Positions 8,382 to 18,145 are shown, numbered from the stretch's first letter. The stretch is 59,497 nt of DNA from Melghirimyces profundicolus (GCF_003054245.1 NZ_QBKR01000023.1:1-59497), one strand, 5' to 3'. A program made the numbers and translations. The notes: a model not told the origin generated them from the sequence alone.

Positions 8382-9574
8382 GGTGGACTCCCCCCTCCCT
8401 CAATGACCCGATTCTTTTGCAAACGCCCGATCTCTTCCGGGGAATAACCGGCCTCGATCAGCAACATCTTCGTATGCTCCCCCAGCCGAGGGGCCGGGGT
8501 GATGTCGGAGACGGCTCCCTGTTTCAACGTTCCCCCGTTGGGCAGTGACACCGATGAACCCTCTTGGCTCTCGGTGATAAAACCGTTCCGGTCAACGGCA
8601 AGGGGAGAGTCGATCGCTTCGGTGACGGACAGGACCGGAGTAAGACAACAATCCGCTTCCTCACCGATCCGGGTCCACTCTTCCCGGCTTTTGGACCGGA
8701 AGAGCGCCTGGATGTCTGCGTAAAGCGATTTATCACTGGACACGGGGGTCAAGCCCCTGCCCTTCCACTCCAAGCGTCCCACCGCCTCGCAAAAACGGTC
8801 CCAGAACTTGGGCTCCAGAGCCCCCAGAGCCATATATTTCCCGTCCCCGGTTTCATAGACATTGTAGCCCACCACTCCACCGCCGAGGACGTGTGCACCC
8901 CGGGACGGGGCCTGACCCGTCTGTTCCAGGAACAGGGCGTAGGCCTGCCAACCGTACAGCACGTCCATCATGGAAAGATCCAGAAAAGCCCCTTCTCCCG
9001 TGTTCTGACGGTGAATCCACGCCGCCAGGATCTGTTCGCTGGCGGCCAACCCCCCGGCCAAATCCGCCACTTGGATCGAAGGGAGAGCCGGGGGACCGTC
9101 CCGGCGCCCCACTCCGTCCAGGATTCCGGCCAAACCAATGTAGTTCACGTCATGACCGGCCAGGTTCGCCATACGCCCTTCCTGGCCGTAACCGGTGATC
9201 GAACAGTAGATCAACCGCGGATTGATTCCCCTCAGGGTCTCCGCATCCAAACCCCACCGGGCCATGACACCCGGACGGTAACTTTCCACCACCACATCGA
9301 TATCCTCGATCAGCTGGTGCAGGAGTTCTCTTCCCTCCGGTTTCCGAAAGCGGACCGCCAAGCTCCGCTTGTTCCGGTTCAACATCCGGAACAGAAGCCC
9401 CGACTCACTCCCCGGCGACTGCAGATGGCGGAGCAGGTCCCCTCCTCCTTCGGGATCCTCCACCTTGACCACATCGGCTCCCATGTCCCCCAAGCGCAAG
9501 GTGGCGTAAGGACCGGGAAGATAACGGGAAAAGTCCAGCACCCGCATCCCTTTCAGCAAGGTTTGCCGCTGCAT
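8378..9574 (-). CDS. CaiB/BaiF family III acyl-CoA transferase
   Basis: The 398-residue protein begins MQRQTLLKGMRVLDFSRYLP and contains GPYATLRLGDMGADVVKVED, the characteristic CaiB/BaiF/Frc start with the strand leading to the catalytic region. These enzymes move CoA between organic acids by an aspartyl-CoA thioester. The ATG at 9574 is chosen because the protein then starts as the family does and overlaps the upstream stop. In this cluster it may activate a branched or unusual acid as its CoA ester, or be an alpha-methylacyl-CoA racemase (same fold). Substrate unknown. Confidence 0.85.
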   Translation of the reverse strand: MQRQTLLKGMRVLDFSRYLPGPYATLRLGDMGADVVKVEDPEGGGDLLRHLQSPGSESGLLFRMLNRNKRSLAVRFRKPEGRELLHQLIEDIDVVVESYRPGVMARWGLDAETLRGINPRLIYCSITGYGQEGRMANLAGHDVNYIGLAGILDGVGRRDGPPALPSIQVADLAGGLAASEQILAAWIHRQNTGEGAFLDLSMMDVLYGWQAYALFLEQTGQAPSRGAHVLGGGVVGYNVYETGDGKYMALGALEPKFWDRFCEAVGRLEWKGRGLTPVSSDKSLYADIQALFRSKSREEWTRIGEEADCCLTPVLSVTEAIDSPLAVDRNGFITESQEGSSVSLPNGGTLKQGAVSDITPAPRLGEHTKMLLIEAGYSPEEIGRLQKNRVIEGGGSPP

Positions 9575-9575
9575 G

Positions 9576-10352
9576 TTACCGCCCTTTGAAGACCGGCTCC
9601 CGTTTGGTGAAAAATGCCTGGATTCCTTCCCCCGCATCTTCCGTCGTCACCAAACGGAGCATCTCTTTCATCTCTTTCTCCAAACCTTCCTCCAACGGGG
9701 ATTCCACCCCTTCGTTCACCGCCCGGAGAATGCCCGCCAGGGAGAGGGGGGCGGAACGACGGGCCAACCGGGCAGCCCGCTCAAAAGCGGCTTCCCGAAG
9801 TTGTTCATGGGGGAACACCTCGTTGACCAATCCACATTCCTTCGCTTCATCGGCGGACATTTCCTCCCCGCTCAAAAGAACCTCCAAAGCCCGCCGTTTC
9901 CCGATCAGGCGGGGTAAGCGCTGGGTCCCTCCGTATCCCGGCAGAATGCCCAGCTTCACCTCCGGAAGCCCGATCCGGGCCTGATCGGAAGCATAGGCCA
10001 GGTGACAGGCCAACTGGAGTTCATTTCCCCCTCCCAGCGCAAGACCGTTCAAGGCGGCGATCACGGGTTTGGGAAAGGTCTCAATCCGTCGGAACAGGTC
10101 GTGCCCCCGCCGGATCGCCTCCCGGGGACCGCCTTCCAACTGCCCGAACTCACTGATGTCAGCCCCGGCGGAAAACGCCCGGTCCCCGCTTCCCGTCAGC
10201 AGGATGACCCGGACTTCTTCGTCTATCTCAAGGGAATCCAGGATCTTGCCCAATTCCGTGAGGGCGGAGACGCTCAACGTATTGAGCGGGGGGCGGTGGA
10301 TCGTGATCGTCGCCACATAATCCCGGGTCTCGATGTTGAAGTGTTCCCACAT
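9576..10352 (-). CDS. Enoyl-CoA hydratase/isomerase
   Basis: The 258-residue crotonase-fold protein starts MWEHFNIETRDYVATITIHR. It has the oxyanion-hole motif GDRAFSAGADISEFG and IAALNGLALGGGNELQLACH, and LPEVKLGILPGYGGTQRLPR carries the Glu used for hydration. It hydrates trans-2-enoyl-CoA to 3-hydroxyacyl-CoA in beta-oxidation. The ATG at 10352 has GGGAGGAGG upstream and follows the thiolase stop by two bases, so coupling is likely. It could act as an isomerase instead. Confidence 0.92.
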   Translation of the reverse strand: MWEHFNIETRDYVATITIHRPPLNTLSVSALTELGKILDSLEIDEEVRVILLTGSGDRAFSAGADISEFGQLEGGPREAIRRGHDLFRRIETFPKPVIAALNGLALGGGNELQLACHLAYASDQARIGLPEVKLGILPGYGGTQRLPRLIGKRRALEVLLSGEEMSADEAKECGLVNEVFPHEQLREAAFERAARLARRSAPLSLAGILRAVNEGVESPLEEGLEKEMKEMLRLVTTEDAGEGIQAFFTKREPVFKGR

Positions 10353-10354
10353 GG

Positions 10355-11509
10355 TTACGCCTCCTCCCTCTCCAAAATGGTGGCCACCGCCATCCCGAAA
10401 CCGATGCACATGGTAGCCAGACCGTAACGGGCTCCCCGGCGTTCCATTTCGTTCAGAAGCGTCGCCGTGATCCGGGCTCCGCTCGCCCCGAGAGGGTGCC
10501 CCAAGGCGATCGCCCCTCCGTTGACGTTCACCTTTTCCCAAGGAATCCCCGTTTCCCGCTGCCAAGCGAGGACCACGGAGGCAAAGGCTTCGTTCACCTC
10601 ATAGAGATCGATTTCTTCTTTGGTCAAACCCGCCCGCTTCAGTACCTTCTCCGTGCAGGGGATCACCCCGGTCAGCATAATGGTGGGATCGACTCCCGCC
10701 GTTGCCGTGGCCACAACCCGGGCCCGGGGTCGGATCCCCAACTCTCTCGCTTTCTCTCTGGAAGCGACCAGGACAGCGGCCGCCCCGTCGGTGATCTGGC
10801 TGGAGTTGCCCGCCGTCACCACCCCGTCCGGTCGGAAGGACGGACGGAGCCCGGCCATTTTTTCCGGATCGGTATCCGCCCGGGGGGTTTCATCCGCTTC
10901 CAGGATGAATTTCTCTCCTTCTTCGTTTTCGGCTTCCACCGGAATGATCTCCCGGTCAAACCACCCTTCCTCTTGAGCCCGCAAGGCTTTCTGGTGGCTC
11001 TCGTAAGAGAAATGGTCAAGGGACTCCCGGCTGAGGTTCCATTGCTCCGCGATCATTTCGGCGGAAAATCCCTGGGGGATGATCGTATGGCGGTCCAACA
11101 GTTTGTCGCTGAAGTCACCGCCGTCACTTCCCATCGGAACCCGGCTCATGCTTTCCACACCGGCGGCCACCATCAAATCACCCATCCCCGCCATGATCTG
11201 ATGCGTCGTCTGATTGAGTGTCTCCAGGCTGGAACCGCACATCCGGTTGGAACTCACCCCGCATACTTCGACGGGAAAGCCCGCGATCAGGGGGGCCATC
11301 CGGCCGATGTTGTACCCCTGTTCCCCGATCTGGGTCACGCAACCCATCTTGACGTCTTCGATGGATCCCGCCTCCACCCCGTTCTTCTCCACCAGCTTGG
11401 TGAGCAGATCGGCCGCCAGTTCATCCGGCCGTCGCCTGCTCAGGCTCCCGTTTTTGCGGCCCATCGGCGTTCGGACCGCGTCCAGAATCACCGCATCCCG
11501 GTCCCGCAT
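10355..11509 (-). CDS. Acetyl-CoA acyltransferase (thiolase)
   Basis: The 384-residue thiolase starts [20 protein letters not shown]. The catalytic Cys sits in [13 protein letters not shown], the active-site His in [16 protein letters not shown], and the second Cys near the end in [13 protein letters not shown]. It cleaves 3-ketoacyl-CoA to acetyl-CoA and a shortened acyl-CoA, the last step of beta-oxidation. The ATG at 11509 is chosen over a more upstream in-frame TTG by family start and a GAGAGGGGG site. It lies 16 bases after the SDR gene in the same operon. Confidence 0.93.
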   Translation of the reverse strand: MRDRDAVILDAVRTPMGRKNGSLSRRRPDELAADLLTKLVEKNGVEAGSIEDVKMGCVTQIGEQGYNIGRMAPLIAGFPVEVCGVSSNRMCGSSLETLNQTTHQIMAGMGDLMVAAGVESMSRVPMGSDGGDFSDKLLDRHTIIPQGFSAEMIAEQWNLSRESLDHFSYESHQKALRAQEEGWFDREIIPVEAENEEGEKFILEADETPRADTDPEKMAGLRPSFRPDGVVTAGNSSQITDGAAAVLVASREKARELGIRPRARVVATATAGVDPTIMLTGVIPCTEKVLKRAGLTKEEIDLYEVNEAFASVVLAWQRETGIPWEKVNVNGGAIALGHPLGASGARITATLLNEMERRGARYGLATMCIGFGMAVATILEREEA

Positions 11510-11525
11510 GCCAAAACCCCCTCTC

Positions 11526-12356
11526 TCAAAAAGTGAAAAGTTCAATCCCACCGGACACATTCAGTTCAATGCCGGTAATGTACTTGGCGTGATCCGAAGC
11601 CAGGAAACAGATGGCGTTGGCGATGTCCTCCGGCTCCCCCGGCCGCTTGAACGCGGTCCGGTTGATCATGCGCTCCCGCATGCCGGAATCCGTCATCTGG
11701 AACGCCTCTGTGTTAATGATGCCGGGGACGATGGCATTCACGTTGATGTTATATTTGGCCCCCTCCAGAGCCATGCTCTTGGTGAAACCGAGAAGGCCGG
11801 ACTTGGTTGTGGAGTAACTCGCTTGTCCAAAACCGCCCAGTGTACCGGCCACGGAAGCCATGTTGATAATCCGCCCCCACTTCTGTTCTTTCATAATGGG
11901 CCAAACCGCTTTGGTGGTGTGGTAGGCGCCGGTCAGATTCACTCTCAGGTCCCGTTCCCAGAATTCATCGTTCTGGTGTTCGATCCGGGAGACATGATCC
12001 AGTGTCCCGGCATTGTTGACCAGGATATGAATTCCGCCCATTTCTTCTTTCACTTTTTGAAAGACTTCCGCCACCTGCTCCCGGTTGGTCACATCCATCT
12101 GAATGGCCAGGGATCTTCTTCCCATCCCCCGGATCTCTTCCGCTGTTTTTTCGGAATAGACCACCCCGGTGGACTGCATCACCTGGCTGACCGGACCGTA
12201 GCGGGCGGCCACTTCCTCGTTCTCCCCGCTTTCCAGCAGGATGTCCGTGATCACCACATCGGCGCCGGCCCGGGCCAGAGCCAACGCATCTGCCCGTCCC
12301 AATCCCCGGGACGCTCCGGTTACCAGTGCCACTTTCCCTTCAAGAGAGTAACTCAT
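11526..12356 (-). CDS. Short-chain dehydrogenase/reductase (probable 3-hydroxyacyl-CoA dehydrogenase role)
   Basis: The 276-residue Rossmann enzyme has the SDR cofactor motif TGASRGLGR (residues 14-22), NNAG near 115, the catalytic Ser in INMASVAG, the YSTTK (YxxxK) pair, and a PG-IN-T motif after it. An extra 15-20 residue insertion after the first beta-alpha-beta unit is longer than in plain FabG. Flanked by thiolase and acyl-CoA ligase, it most likely oxidises 3-hydroxyacyl-CoA with NAD+, replacing the FadB-type dehydrogenase that is missing here. AAGGAGG precedes the ATG, and a FadR-like box lies about 17 bases upstream of it. Confidence 0.85.
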   Translation of the reverse strand: MSYSLEGKVALVTGASRGLGRADALALARAGADVVITDILLESGENEEVAARYGPVSQVMQSTGVVYSEKTAEEIRGMGRRSLAIQMDVTNREQVAEVFQKVKEEMGGIHILVNNAGTLDHVSRIEHQNDEFWERDLRVNLTGAYHTTKAVWPIMKEQKWGRIINMASVAGTLGGFGQASYSTTKSGLLGFTKSMALEGAKYNINVNAIVPGIINTEAFQMTDSGMRERMINRTAFKRPGEPEDIANAICFLASDHAKYITGIELNVSGGIELFTF

Positions 12357-12372
12357 GGAATCCTCCTTGTTA

Positions 12373-12390
12373 TGAATGAATGCTCAATCA
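12373..12390. promoter_or_regulatory. FadR-like operator upstream of the SDR gene
   Basis: TGAATGAATGCTCAATCA matches 14 of 16 defined positions of the Bacillus FadR (YsiA) box as I remember it, TGAATGANTANTCATTCA. It lies in the 68-base gap between the acyl-CoA ligase stop and the SDR start, so it could control an internal promoter for the SDR-thiolase-hydratase-CoA-transferase-dehydrogenase genes. The TetR-type regulator at 14864 is the natural candidate to bind it. Confidence 0.5.
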
Positions 12391-12424
12391 TTTCAGCGGA
12401 AAAAAGTTCCCCTCCCGGGGATGA

Positions 12425-14269
12425 TCACACCCGTCCGACGGCTGCTTCCACACCGGCCCCCGCGGCATCGGCGTACGCTTTTTCGATCAGGTCGCCGTAT
12501 TTCTCTTCAACCACTTTCAACCGCACCTTCATCGTGGGGGTCAACTCCCCGCCCTCGATGGTCCATTCTTTCCCGCACACCGTCACTTTCTTGGGTTGTT
12601 CGAAGGCGGCAAAATCCTTTGTAAGCCTTTTCACTTCTTCGTTTAAGAGATGCTGCACTTCGGGGTGGTTCGCCAGGTTTTCGGGGTCCTGTGCCGGCAG
12701 TCCCTTCTTTTTCGCCCACGGAATCAAGTTTTCAAAATCGGGAACGACCATGGCGATCACAAATTTCCGACCGTTTCCGATCAGGACCGATTGGGCGATG
12801 TACGCGCTGTTGTTGATGGTGTTTTCCACCGGTTGCGGGGCCACGTTTTTGCCCGTGGACAGTATCAGGATGTTTTTCTTCCGGTCGATGATCTTCAGGT
12901 AACCGTCTTCATCCAGTTCGCCCAAATCCCCTGTGTGGAGCCACCCATCCCGGATGGTTTTCGCCGTCGCCTCCGGGTTGTTGTAGTATCCTTTCATCAC
13001 GCTCGGTCCCTTGACCAGCACTTCCCCGTCGGGAGCGGTTCGGACCTCCAGGTTGGGAAGGGGTTTGCCCACCGTGCCGATTTTGGGACGGAGCATGGGA
13101 TTGGAAGCAATCACGGGTGAGGTCTCAGTCAGACCGTACCCTTCCAGCACCGGCAAATCGATCGACCAGAAAAATTCGGCGATCTCCGGGTTGAGAGGAG
13201 CTCCGCCGGATACCATTCCCCGGAGGCGTCCTCCCACCCGCTCCTTGATTTTCCGGTAAACCAGCCGGTTGGCCAGGTCAAACTGAATTCCCAGATTGGG
13301 ATCCAGGGGATCTCCCAGGAGCAACTGGTCCACCCGGGCCTTCATCAGGTGTTCATAACGGCGTTTGCCCACATCGACCGCCCAGTTGAAGATCTTCTTC
13401 CGGAGGGGACTGGCCAATTCGATCTGTTCCTGCACCCGGGCGTACACTTTCTCGAACAGCCGGGGAACGCTGGTCATCACCGTCGGGCGGACTTCCACCA
13501 TGTTTTGTTGGATGGTGTCGATGCTTTCGGCATAAGCGATGGTGGCCCCCACCTTCAAAGGCATAAACTGCCCCGCCATCCGTTCGAACACGTGGGACAA
13601 GGGCAGGTAGGAGAGCGTCACGTCCTCCGGCAACAGTTCCAGGATCCAGAAGTGAACCCCCTCGGTGTTGGCCAGGAAATTGTCGTGAGTCAGCATCACC
13701 CCTTTGGGCGGCCCCGTCGTTCCCGAGGTGTGGATGATGGTGACCAACTGCTCCCCGTCGATGGCTTTCCATTCTTCCTCCCAACGCGCTCTCGGGTGGT
13801 CTCTCCCTTCTTTTCGGAGGGCATCAAATGAGAGAACCCCTTCTCCGTCGGAAAAACCGGGTTCCGGCTTCATGACCACGACACCGCCCAGTTGCACCCC
13901 GGTGGATTTGACCTTCCGAAGTTGGTCACCGTTTTCCACCACCGCTGCCTTGCACTCGGCGTTTTTCAGGATATAGGCCGTCTGTTCGGCCGTCTGGGTG
14001 GGATAAATCGGCACACTGACCGCTCCCAGGCTGGCGATCGCCAGGTCGGTGACCGGCCACATCGGGTTGTTCTCCGACAGGATCGCCACCTTGTCACCGG
14101 GGCCAACTCCCAGACGGGTGAGACCCAAGGCCGCTTCTTTTACCTGCTTCCACATCTCCCGGTAGGAAATGCCACGGTAGGCCCCTCCATCTTTGAACAT
14201 CAGGGCGTCCTTTTCCGGGTAGCGTTCCACCGTTCTCCGTACCATGTCCAACAGGTTCTTCGGCTTCAT
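12425..14269 (-). CDS. Long-chain fatty acid-CoA ligase (AMP-forming)
   Basis: The 614-residue ANL-superfamily enzyme activates fatty acids with ATP and CoA via an acyl-adenylate. The P-loop reads HTSGTTGPPKGVMLTH (about 185-200), followed by EGYGLTETSPVIASN, the hinge region TGDLGELDEDGYLKIIDRKK, and a late Lys region before the C-terminus. Length and the insertion around the ERMAGQF segment fit FadD15-like/eukaryote-type long-chain ligases. The ATG at 14269 has a weak GCGGGGGC site. It supplies acyl-CoA to the downstream beta-oxidation genes. Confidence 0.93.
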   Translation of the reverse strand: MKPKNLLDMVRRTVERYPEKDALMFKDGGAYRGISYREMWKQVKEAALGLTRLGVGPGDKVAILSENNPMWPVTDLAIASLGAVSVPIYPTQTAEQTAYILKNAECKAAVVENGDQLRKVKSTGVQLGGVVVMKPEPGFSDGEGVLSFDALRKEGRDHPRARWEEEWKAIDGEQLVTIIHTSGTTGPPKGVMLTHDNFLANTEGVHFWILELLPEDVTLSYLPLSHVFERMAGQFMPLKVGATIAYAESIDTIQQNMVEVRPTVMTSVPRLFEKVYARVQEQIELASPLRKKIFNWAVDVGKRRYEHLMKARVDQLLLGDPLDPNLGIQFDLANRLVYRKIKERVGGRLRGMVSGGAPLNPEIAEFFWSIDLPVLEGYGLTETSPVIASNPMLRPKIGTVGKPLPNLEVRTAPDGEVLVKGPSVMKGYYNNPEATAKTIRDGWLHTGDLGELDEDGYLKIIDRKKNILILSTGKNVAPQPVENTINNSAYIAQSVLIGNGRKFVIAMVVPDFENLIPWAKKKGLPAQDPENLANHPEVQHLLNEEVKRLTKDFAAFEQPKKVTVCGKEWTIEGGELTPTMKVRLKVVEEKYGDLIEKAYADAAGAGVEAAVGRV

Positions 14270-14352
14270 GGATCAAGCCCCCGCTCGCAATGGACTCGTA
14301 CGGTTTCTCCCCAGGGTCCGGTTGTTTTTATCTCCGGTTTTTCCGTTTCCGT

Positions 14353-14697
14353 TTAAGACTGGTACTTTCCCAACACACTTTGCAGTTTCATCGCTTTCCC
14401 CATGTCCCCTTTTACTCTCAGCTTTCCGGACATAAAGGCCGCCGTGGCATTCAGGTTGCCGAGGAGCATTTCCTTGAAATCTTCGGAATCCATCTGGATC
14501 GTGCAATCCGCCTCATGAGGCGTTCCCTCTTCCACCCCGGCCGTCCCCTCCGACAGCTTCAACTGGAAAACGCCGCTGTCATCACCGGACAGTTCAAACT
14601 GGTAGACCGTCTCCATCCCTTGAATGGGTTCGGGGTTTTCCTTCAGCCGGGATTCAATCTCCTCAAATACCTGCTTTGTACTCATTTCCACGCTCAT
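14353..14697 (-). CDS. SCP2 sterol-binding domain protein
   Basis: The 114-residue protein starts MSVEMSTKQVFEEIESRL and ends ATAAFMSGKLRVKGDMGKAM plus a short tail, the classic SCP2 pattern with a hydrophobic lipid-binding pocket. Such small proteins accompany acyl-CoA ligases and dehydrogenases and are thought to bind or carry acyl chains. The ATG at 14697 is preceded by AAAGGGG; a further upstream TTG lacks a good site. It lies 83 bases before the ligase, on the same strand. Confidence 0.9.
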   Translation of the reverse strand: MSVEMSTKQVFEEIESRLKENPEPIQGMETVYQFELSGDDSGVFQLKLSEGTAGVEEGTPHEADCTIQMDSEDFKEMLLGNLNATAAFMSGKLRVKGDMGKAMKLQSVLGKYQS

Positions 14698-14863
14698 GCC
14701 CGGTTCCCCTTTCAACAGAAAATGTATTCGGAAGGTCGCCGGCGGCGGATCCCATCGTGTCGGACGGAATGTGGGAGTCAGAAGGCTCAGAGCCTCTCGT
14801 GTTTTGTAAAAGGACGCCTCCTGCTGAAAACGGATGAGTTCGTGTACCGGTACCGTTCCGTCC

Positions 14864-15493
14864 TTACCGAAAGGGCGTCAGATCCCGCCCCAGAGCAAGG
14901 GCGGAGAAGGAGCCCACGGCGATCCGGTTCAGCAACCGTGCCACCGGTTCCACCTCCACCTCTTCGGGCCCCATTAAGCGCTGAATCACCACTTCGTTGA
15001 TCGCTCCGACCATGGCCTGGGAGACGACCTCCATCTCTTCCTCGGAAACCTTGTCGATCAGCACTTCACGGACGGTTCCGTGGATCAATGCCGCAAACCG
15101 GTTGTGGGCTTTTCGCCGGACTCGCTCCACCTCATCGCTGACCCCCACGGAAGCCACCAGCATGACCTGGGTGATCGGCTTGTGCCGCCGACACAGCTCC
15201 ATATACCTCCGGATTCCCGCATAGCCCTTGTAGGCCACCCGCTCTTCTTTCCGGATCGCCTCTCCCACTTCATGAAGAAATTCTTCGGCCAGCTGTTCAA
15301 AGAGCTGGGCCAAAAGCTCTTCTTTGCTCCGGAAAAAGTTGTAGAAGGTGGTCTTGGACACACGGGCTTTTTCAACCACGTCCAAAATGGACGTTTCTCG
15401 ATACCCTTTGGAGGCAAAGAGATTCATGGCGGAAAACAACATTTTTTCCCTCGCATGAACGGGCAATTCCGTAGTGGACAACAGAGGTTGCAT
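14864..15493 (-). CDS. TetR-family regulator, probable fatty-acid degradation repressor
   Basis: The 209-residue protein has an N-terminal TetR helix-turn-helix (about residues 15-60; ASKGYRETSILDVVEKARVS then KTTFYNFFRSKEELLAQLFE) and an all-helical ligand domain. The ATG at 15493 has GGGGAG 8 bases upstream and is preferred to a GTG at 15502 that overlaps that site. Leading a fatty-acid degradation cluster, it likely senses long-chain acyl-CoA as Bacillus FadR does. It has a strong promoter with a palindrome at the start site, so autoregulation is likely. Direct evidence for the ligand is absent. Confidence 0.85.
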   Translation of the reverse strand: MQPLLSTTELPVHAREKMLFSAMNLFASKGYRETSILDVVEKARVSKTTFYNFFRSKEELLAQLFEQLAEEFLHEVGEAIRKEERVAYKGYAGIRRYMELCRRHKPITQVMLVASVGVSDEVERVRRKAHNRFAALIHGTVREVLIDKVSEEEMEVVSQAMVGAINEVVIQRLMGPEEVEVEPVARLLNRIAVGSFSALALGRDLTPFR

Positions 15494-15519
15494 ATTCGAC
15501 ACTCCCCACCCGATACCAG

Positions 15520-15560
15520 TACGTATTCGTATTTTAGCCTCGGTCCAAACCGTCTGTCAA
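15520..15560 (-). promoter_or_regulatory. Sigma-A promoter and operator of the tetR gene
   Basis: On the minus strand TTGACA (15555-15560), an 18-base spacer and TAAAAT (15531-15536) form a near-consensus promoter. Immediately downstream the near-palindrome TACGAATACGTA (15520-15531; arms TACG and CGTA) covers the expected start site, a good place for a repressor. It does not resemble the FadR-like box at 12373. Confidence 0.75.
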
Positions 15561-15666
15561 TATGAAATAGTCAAAAATCATTATGCCTTTTCTTTGTGCA
15601 AAATGCAAGAACCATGATTCTCATGACCAACAAATCAGCCAACACGGCGCTGACAATACCCCCAGT

Positions 15667-15973
15667 GAAGCGTTGTGAAAAAGTGAGCGGCAGCATTTAC
15701 CCAAAGCCGCTCCGGCTGCACTCACAGAGCACAAGTCTCGCTTGGGTCGCTTGCGCTCCCCGGTCTCGCTATGCTGTCCTGCAGAGATGGTGGCACTATC
15801 CGCTCCTAATCTTCCTGCTGCGGGTAGGGGCAAACGCCTGCGGATGCAACACAGAGAAGCTTTTGCCCCTGAACGCCCTTGCCGGCTGATTCTCCGCTTG
15901 GTAGGACAGCAAAGTCGCTGTTTTGGGTAAATGCTTCCCTTCTTCTGAGCCTGACCATCAATCACAACGCTTC
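15667..15973 (-). repeat. Dispersed repeat element copy A (reverse orientation, one 55-bp unit)
   Basis: This 307-bp copy is bounded by perfect 12-bp terminal inverted repeats, GAAGCGTTGTGA and TCACAACGCTTC. Inside are nested inverted repeats: TTTACCCAAA/TTTGGGTAAA near the ends, TGCTGTCCTAC/GCAGGACAGCA (one mismatch), and GGGGCAAA/TTTGCCCC in the middle. One copy of the roughly 55-bp module (CTCACAGAGCACAAGTCTCG and on, 15721-15774) is present. It fills the gap between the divergent tetR and ferritin-like genes. No protein is encoded. Confidence 0.9.
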
Positions 15974-16129
15974 CAGCGGATCGATAAGAAGGATCCGGGA
16001 AACGGCTTTTCACTCACATCCCTCCTTTATTCAATCGTTTTAACTTTAAAGTGAAACCGGGATCCAACACGCTCCGGGGTATTCGGCCATACACTATCCT
16101 GACACCCAGACAACGGAGGAATGACCCGA

Positions 16130-16636
16130 ATGGTTCCCTATGTGTATCACCCACCGGTTTGGCCTCCGCAGCCCTTATGGGCCCGCACTTCGCAGGAAGG
16201 CGGTGCCAGTGGGGAGAAGCCGGATCTGATCCAAGACATCGCCAAGGCGATCAGCGGTCAAATCAACGCCATCGCTTGCTACGAAAAACTGGCCCGGTTG
16301 GCCCCCACGGAGGAAGAGCGCCGACAGATCATGGAGATCCGACAGGACGAAATCAATCATTACCGGGAATTCACCCGGATCCATGTCCGTCTGACCGGGC
16401 AACAACCCCGGCAGGTCACGCCGGAACCCTGTCCGGACGACTACAAGGAAGCACTGGAATTCGCCCTGAAAGACGAACAGGAAACGGTGGACTTTTATCT
16501 CGATATCGCCGACAAAACGAAAGACCCCGCCATCCAAAAGGTCTTCACCCGGGCCGCCCACGACGAACAGAATCATGCCGTCTGGTTCCTCTATTTCTGG
16601 ACCAAACGGCGCCGCTGCCGGTGCAATCATCCGTAA
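16130..16636 (+). CDS. Ferritin-like (rubrerythrin-type) di-iron protein
   Basis: The 168-residue protein has a short Pro-rich head (MVPYVYHPPVWPPQPLW) and then a four-helix ferritin-like domain with two iron-ligand helix pairs: INAIACYEKL with EIRQDEINHY, and EQETVDFYLD with AAHDEQNHAVWF, giving the E...ExxH pattern twice. The basic tail is RRRCRCNHP. It resembles the spore-associated YhjR-like ferritin group, so a role in iron or oxidant handling in spores is possible. The ATG at 16130 sits 9 bases after GGAGGA; the ATG at 16121 is too close to it. A terminator follows at once. Confidence 0.8.
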   Translation: MVPYVYHPPVWPPQPLWARTSQEGGASGEKPDLIQDIAKAISGQINAIACYEKLARLAPTEEERRQIMEIRQDEINHYREFTRIHVRLTGQQPRQVTPEPCPDDYKEALEFALKDEQETVDFYLDIADKTKDPAIQKVFTRAAHDEQNHAVWFLYFWTKRRRCRCNHP

Positions 16637-16637
16637 A

Positions 16638-16661
16638 AACCCCTGCCGAAGGGCAGGGGTT
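16638..16661 (+). terminator. Terminator after the ferritin-like gene
   Basis: AACCCCTGCC pairs with GGCAGGGGTT, followed by a T-rich tail. It lies between convergent genes (gcvPB stop at 16688). Confidence 0.85.
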
Positions 16662-16687
16662 CTCTCTTTTGCAATATCCTTCAACCC

Positions 16688-18145
16688 TCAATCGCTTTCC
16701 CACCGGAGCACCGGTTTGCGGGCGGCGGTCACTTCGTCCAGTCGCTTGACCGGGGTGTGGTGGGGGGCCTCCTGGACCGTTTCCGGGTCTTCCTCCGCTT
16801 CCTTCGCGATCCGGATCATGACATCGACAAACCGGTCCAGGGTCTCCTTGCTTTCCGTCTCCGTCGGTTCGATCATCATGCACTCTTCGACGATCAGCGG
16901 GAAATAGACCGTGGGGGGATGGATGCCAAAGTCCAGGAGACGTTTGGCCATATCCAGGGTACGCACACCCAGCTTTTTCTGACGGTTCCCCGACAGAACG
17001 AACTCGTGCTTGCACACCTGGGGAAACGGCAAGTCAAAGTGGGGTTCGAGCCGCTTCATCAGGTAGTTGGCGTTCAGCACCGCATCTTCGGAAACCTGTC
17101 GGAGGCCGTCAGGGCCCATGGTCCGGATGTAGGTATAGGCCCGGACGAGCATCCCGAAGTTTCCGTGGAAACCTTTCACCCGGCCGATGGTCCGGGGAAA
17201 ATCGTAGTTGAAATAGTACCCCTCGTCCCCTTTTTCCACCAACGGCGTGGGAAGAAAGGGCACCAGCACGTCTTTCACCCCGACGGGGCCGGATCCGGGC
17301 CCGCCACCGCCGTGGGGCGTGGTGAAGGTTTTGTGCAGATTGAGGTGGACGACGTCAAAACCCATGTCCCCGGGGCGGCTTTTCCCCAGGATGGCGTTGG
17401 CATTGGCTCCGTCATAGTACAGGAGGCCGCCGGCTTCGTGGACGATGTCGGCGATTTCCTTGATATCCTTTTCGAAAAGCCCCAGCGTGTTGGGATTGGT
17501 CAGCATCAGAGCGGCGGTGTCTTCCCCGACCACCTGTTTGAGATCCTCCACGCTGACCAGACCTTCGCTGTTGGACTTCACCGTCACCGCCTCAAATCCG
17601 GCCACCGTGGCGCTGGCCGGGTTGGTCCCGTGGGCGGAGTCCGGCACGATCACCTTGTTGCGCCCGGTCTCCCCGCGGCTCTCATGATAGGCTTGGATCA
17701 TCATCAACCCGGTCCACTCGCCCTGGGCTCCGGCCGCCGGCTGCAGGGTGACCCGGTCCATCCCGGTGATTTCCGCCAGATCGTTCTGCAGTTCATACAT
17801 CAGCTGGAGAGCCCCCTGGACCGTTTCCTCCGGCTGGTAGGGATGGATCTGGGCAAAACCGGGGTAGCGGGCCACATCCTCGTGAATTTTGGGGTTGTAC
17901 TTCATCGTGCAGGAACCCAAGGGATAAAACCCATTGTCGATTCCGTGATTCCGCCGGGAGAGTTCGGTGTAATGGCGGATTAAGTCCAGCTCGGACACTT
18001 CCGGCAATTCCGCGGGGGAAGTGCGGAGCATCTCCTCCGGAATCGCATCCGACAGCTCGGTTTCGGGCACGTCGGACTCCGGAAGGCTGTGGGCAATCCG
18101 GCCCGGTTTGCTCATTTCGAAAATCAATGCTTTCGCCTCACTCAT
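16688..18145 (-). CDS. gcvPB: Glycine dehydrogenase (decarboxylating) subunit 2, GcvPB
   Basis: The 485-residue subunit carries the PLP lysine in [20 protein letters not shown], with the glycine-rich loop after it, and the family start [20 protein letters not shown]. With GcvPA it forms the P-protein that decarboxylates glycine and transfers aminomethyl to the H-protein lipoate. The ATG at 18145 overlaps the gcvPA stop as ATGA and has GGAGG about 8 bases upstream, so it is preferred to the ATG at 18151. Last gene of gcvT-gcvPA-gcvPB; no gcvH is in the window. Confidence 0.95.
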   Translation of the reverse strand: MSEAKALIFEMSKPGRIAHSLPESDVPETELSDAIPEEMLRTSPAELPEVSELDLIRHYTELSRRNHGIDNGFYPLGSCTMKYNPKIHEDVARYPGFAQIHPYQPEETVQGALQLMYELQNDLAEITGMDRVTLQPAAGAQGEWTGLMMIQAYHESRGETGRNKVIVPDSAHGTNPASATVAGFEAVTVKSNSEGLVSVEDLKQVVGEDTAALMLTNPNTLGLFEKDIKEIADIVHEAGGLLYYDGANANAILGKSRPGDMGFDVVHLNLHKTFTTPHGGGGPGSGPVGVKDVLVPFLPTPLVEKGDEGYYFNYDFPRTIGRVKGFHGNFGMLVRAYTYIRTMGPDGLRQVSEDAVLNANYLMKRLEPHFDLPFPQVCKHEFVLSGNRQKKLGVRTLDMAKRLLDFGIHPPTVYFPLIVEECMMIEPTETESKETLDRFVDVMIRIAKEAEEDPETVQEAPHHTPVKRLDEVTAARKPVLRWESD

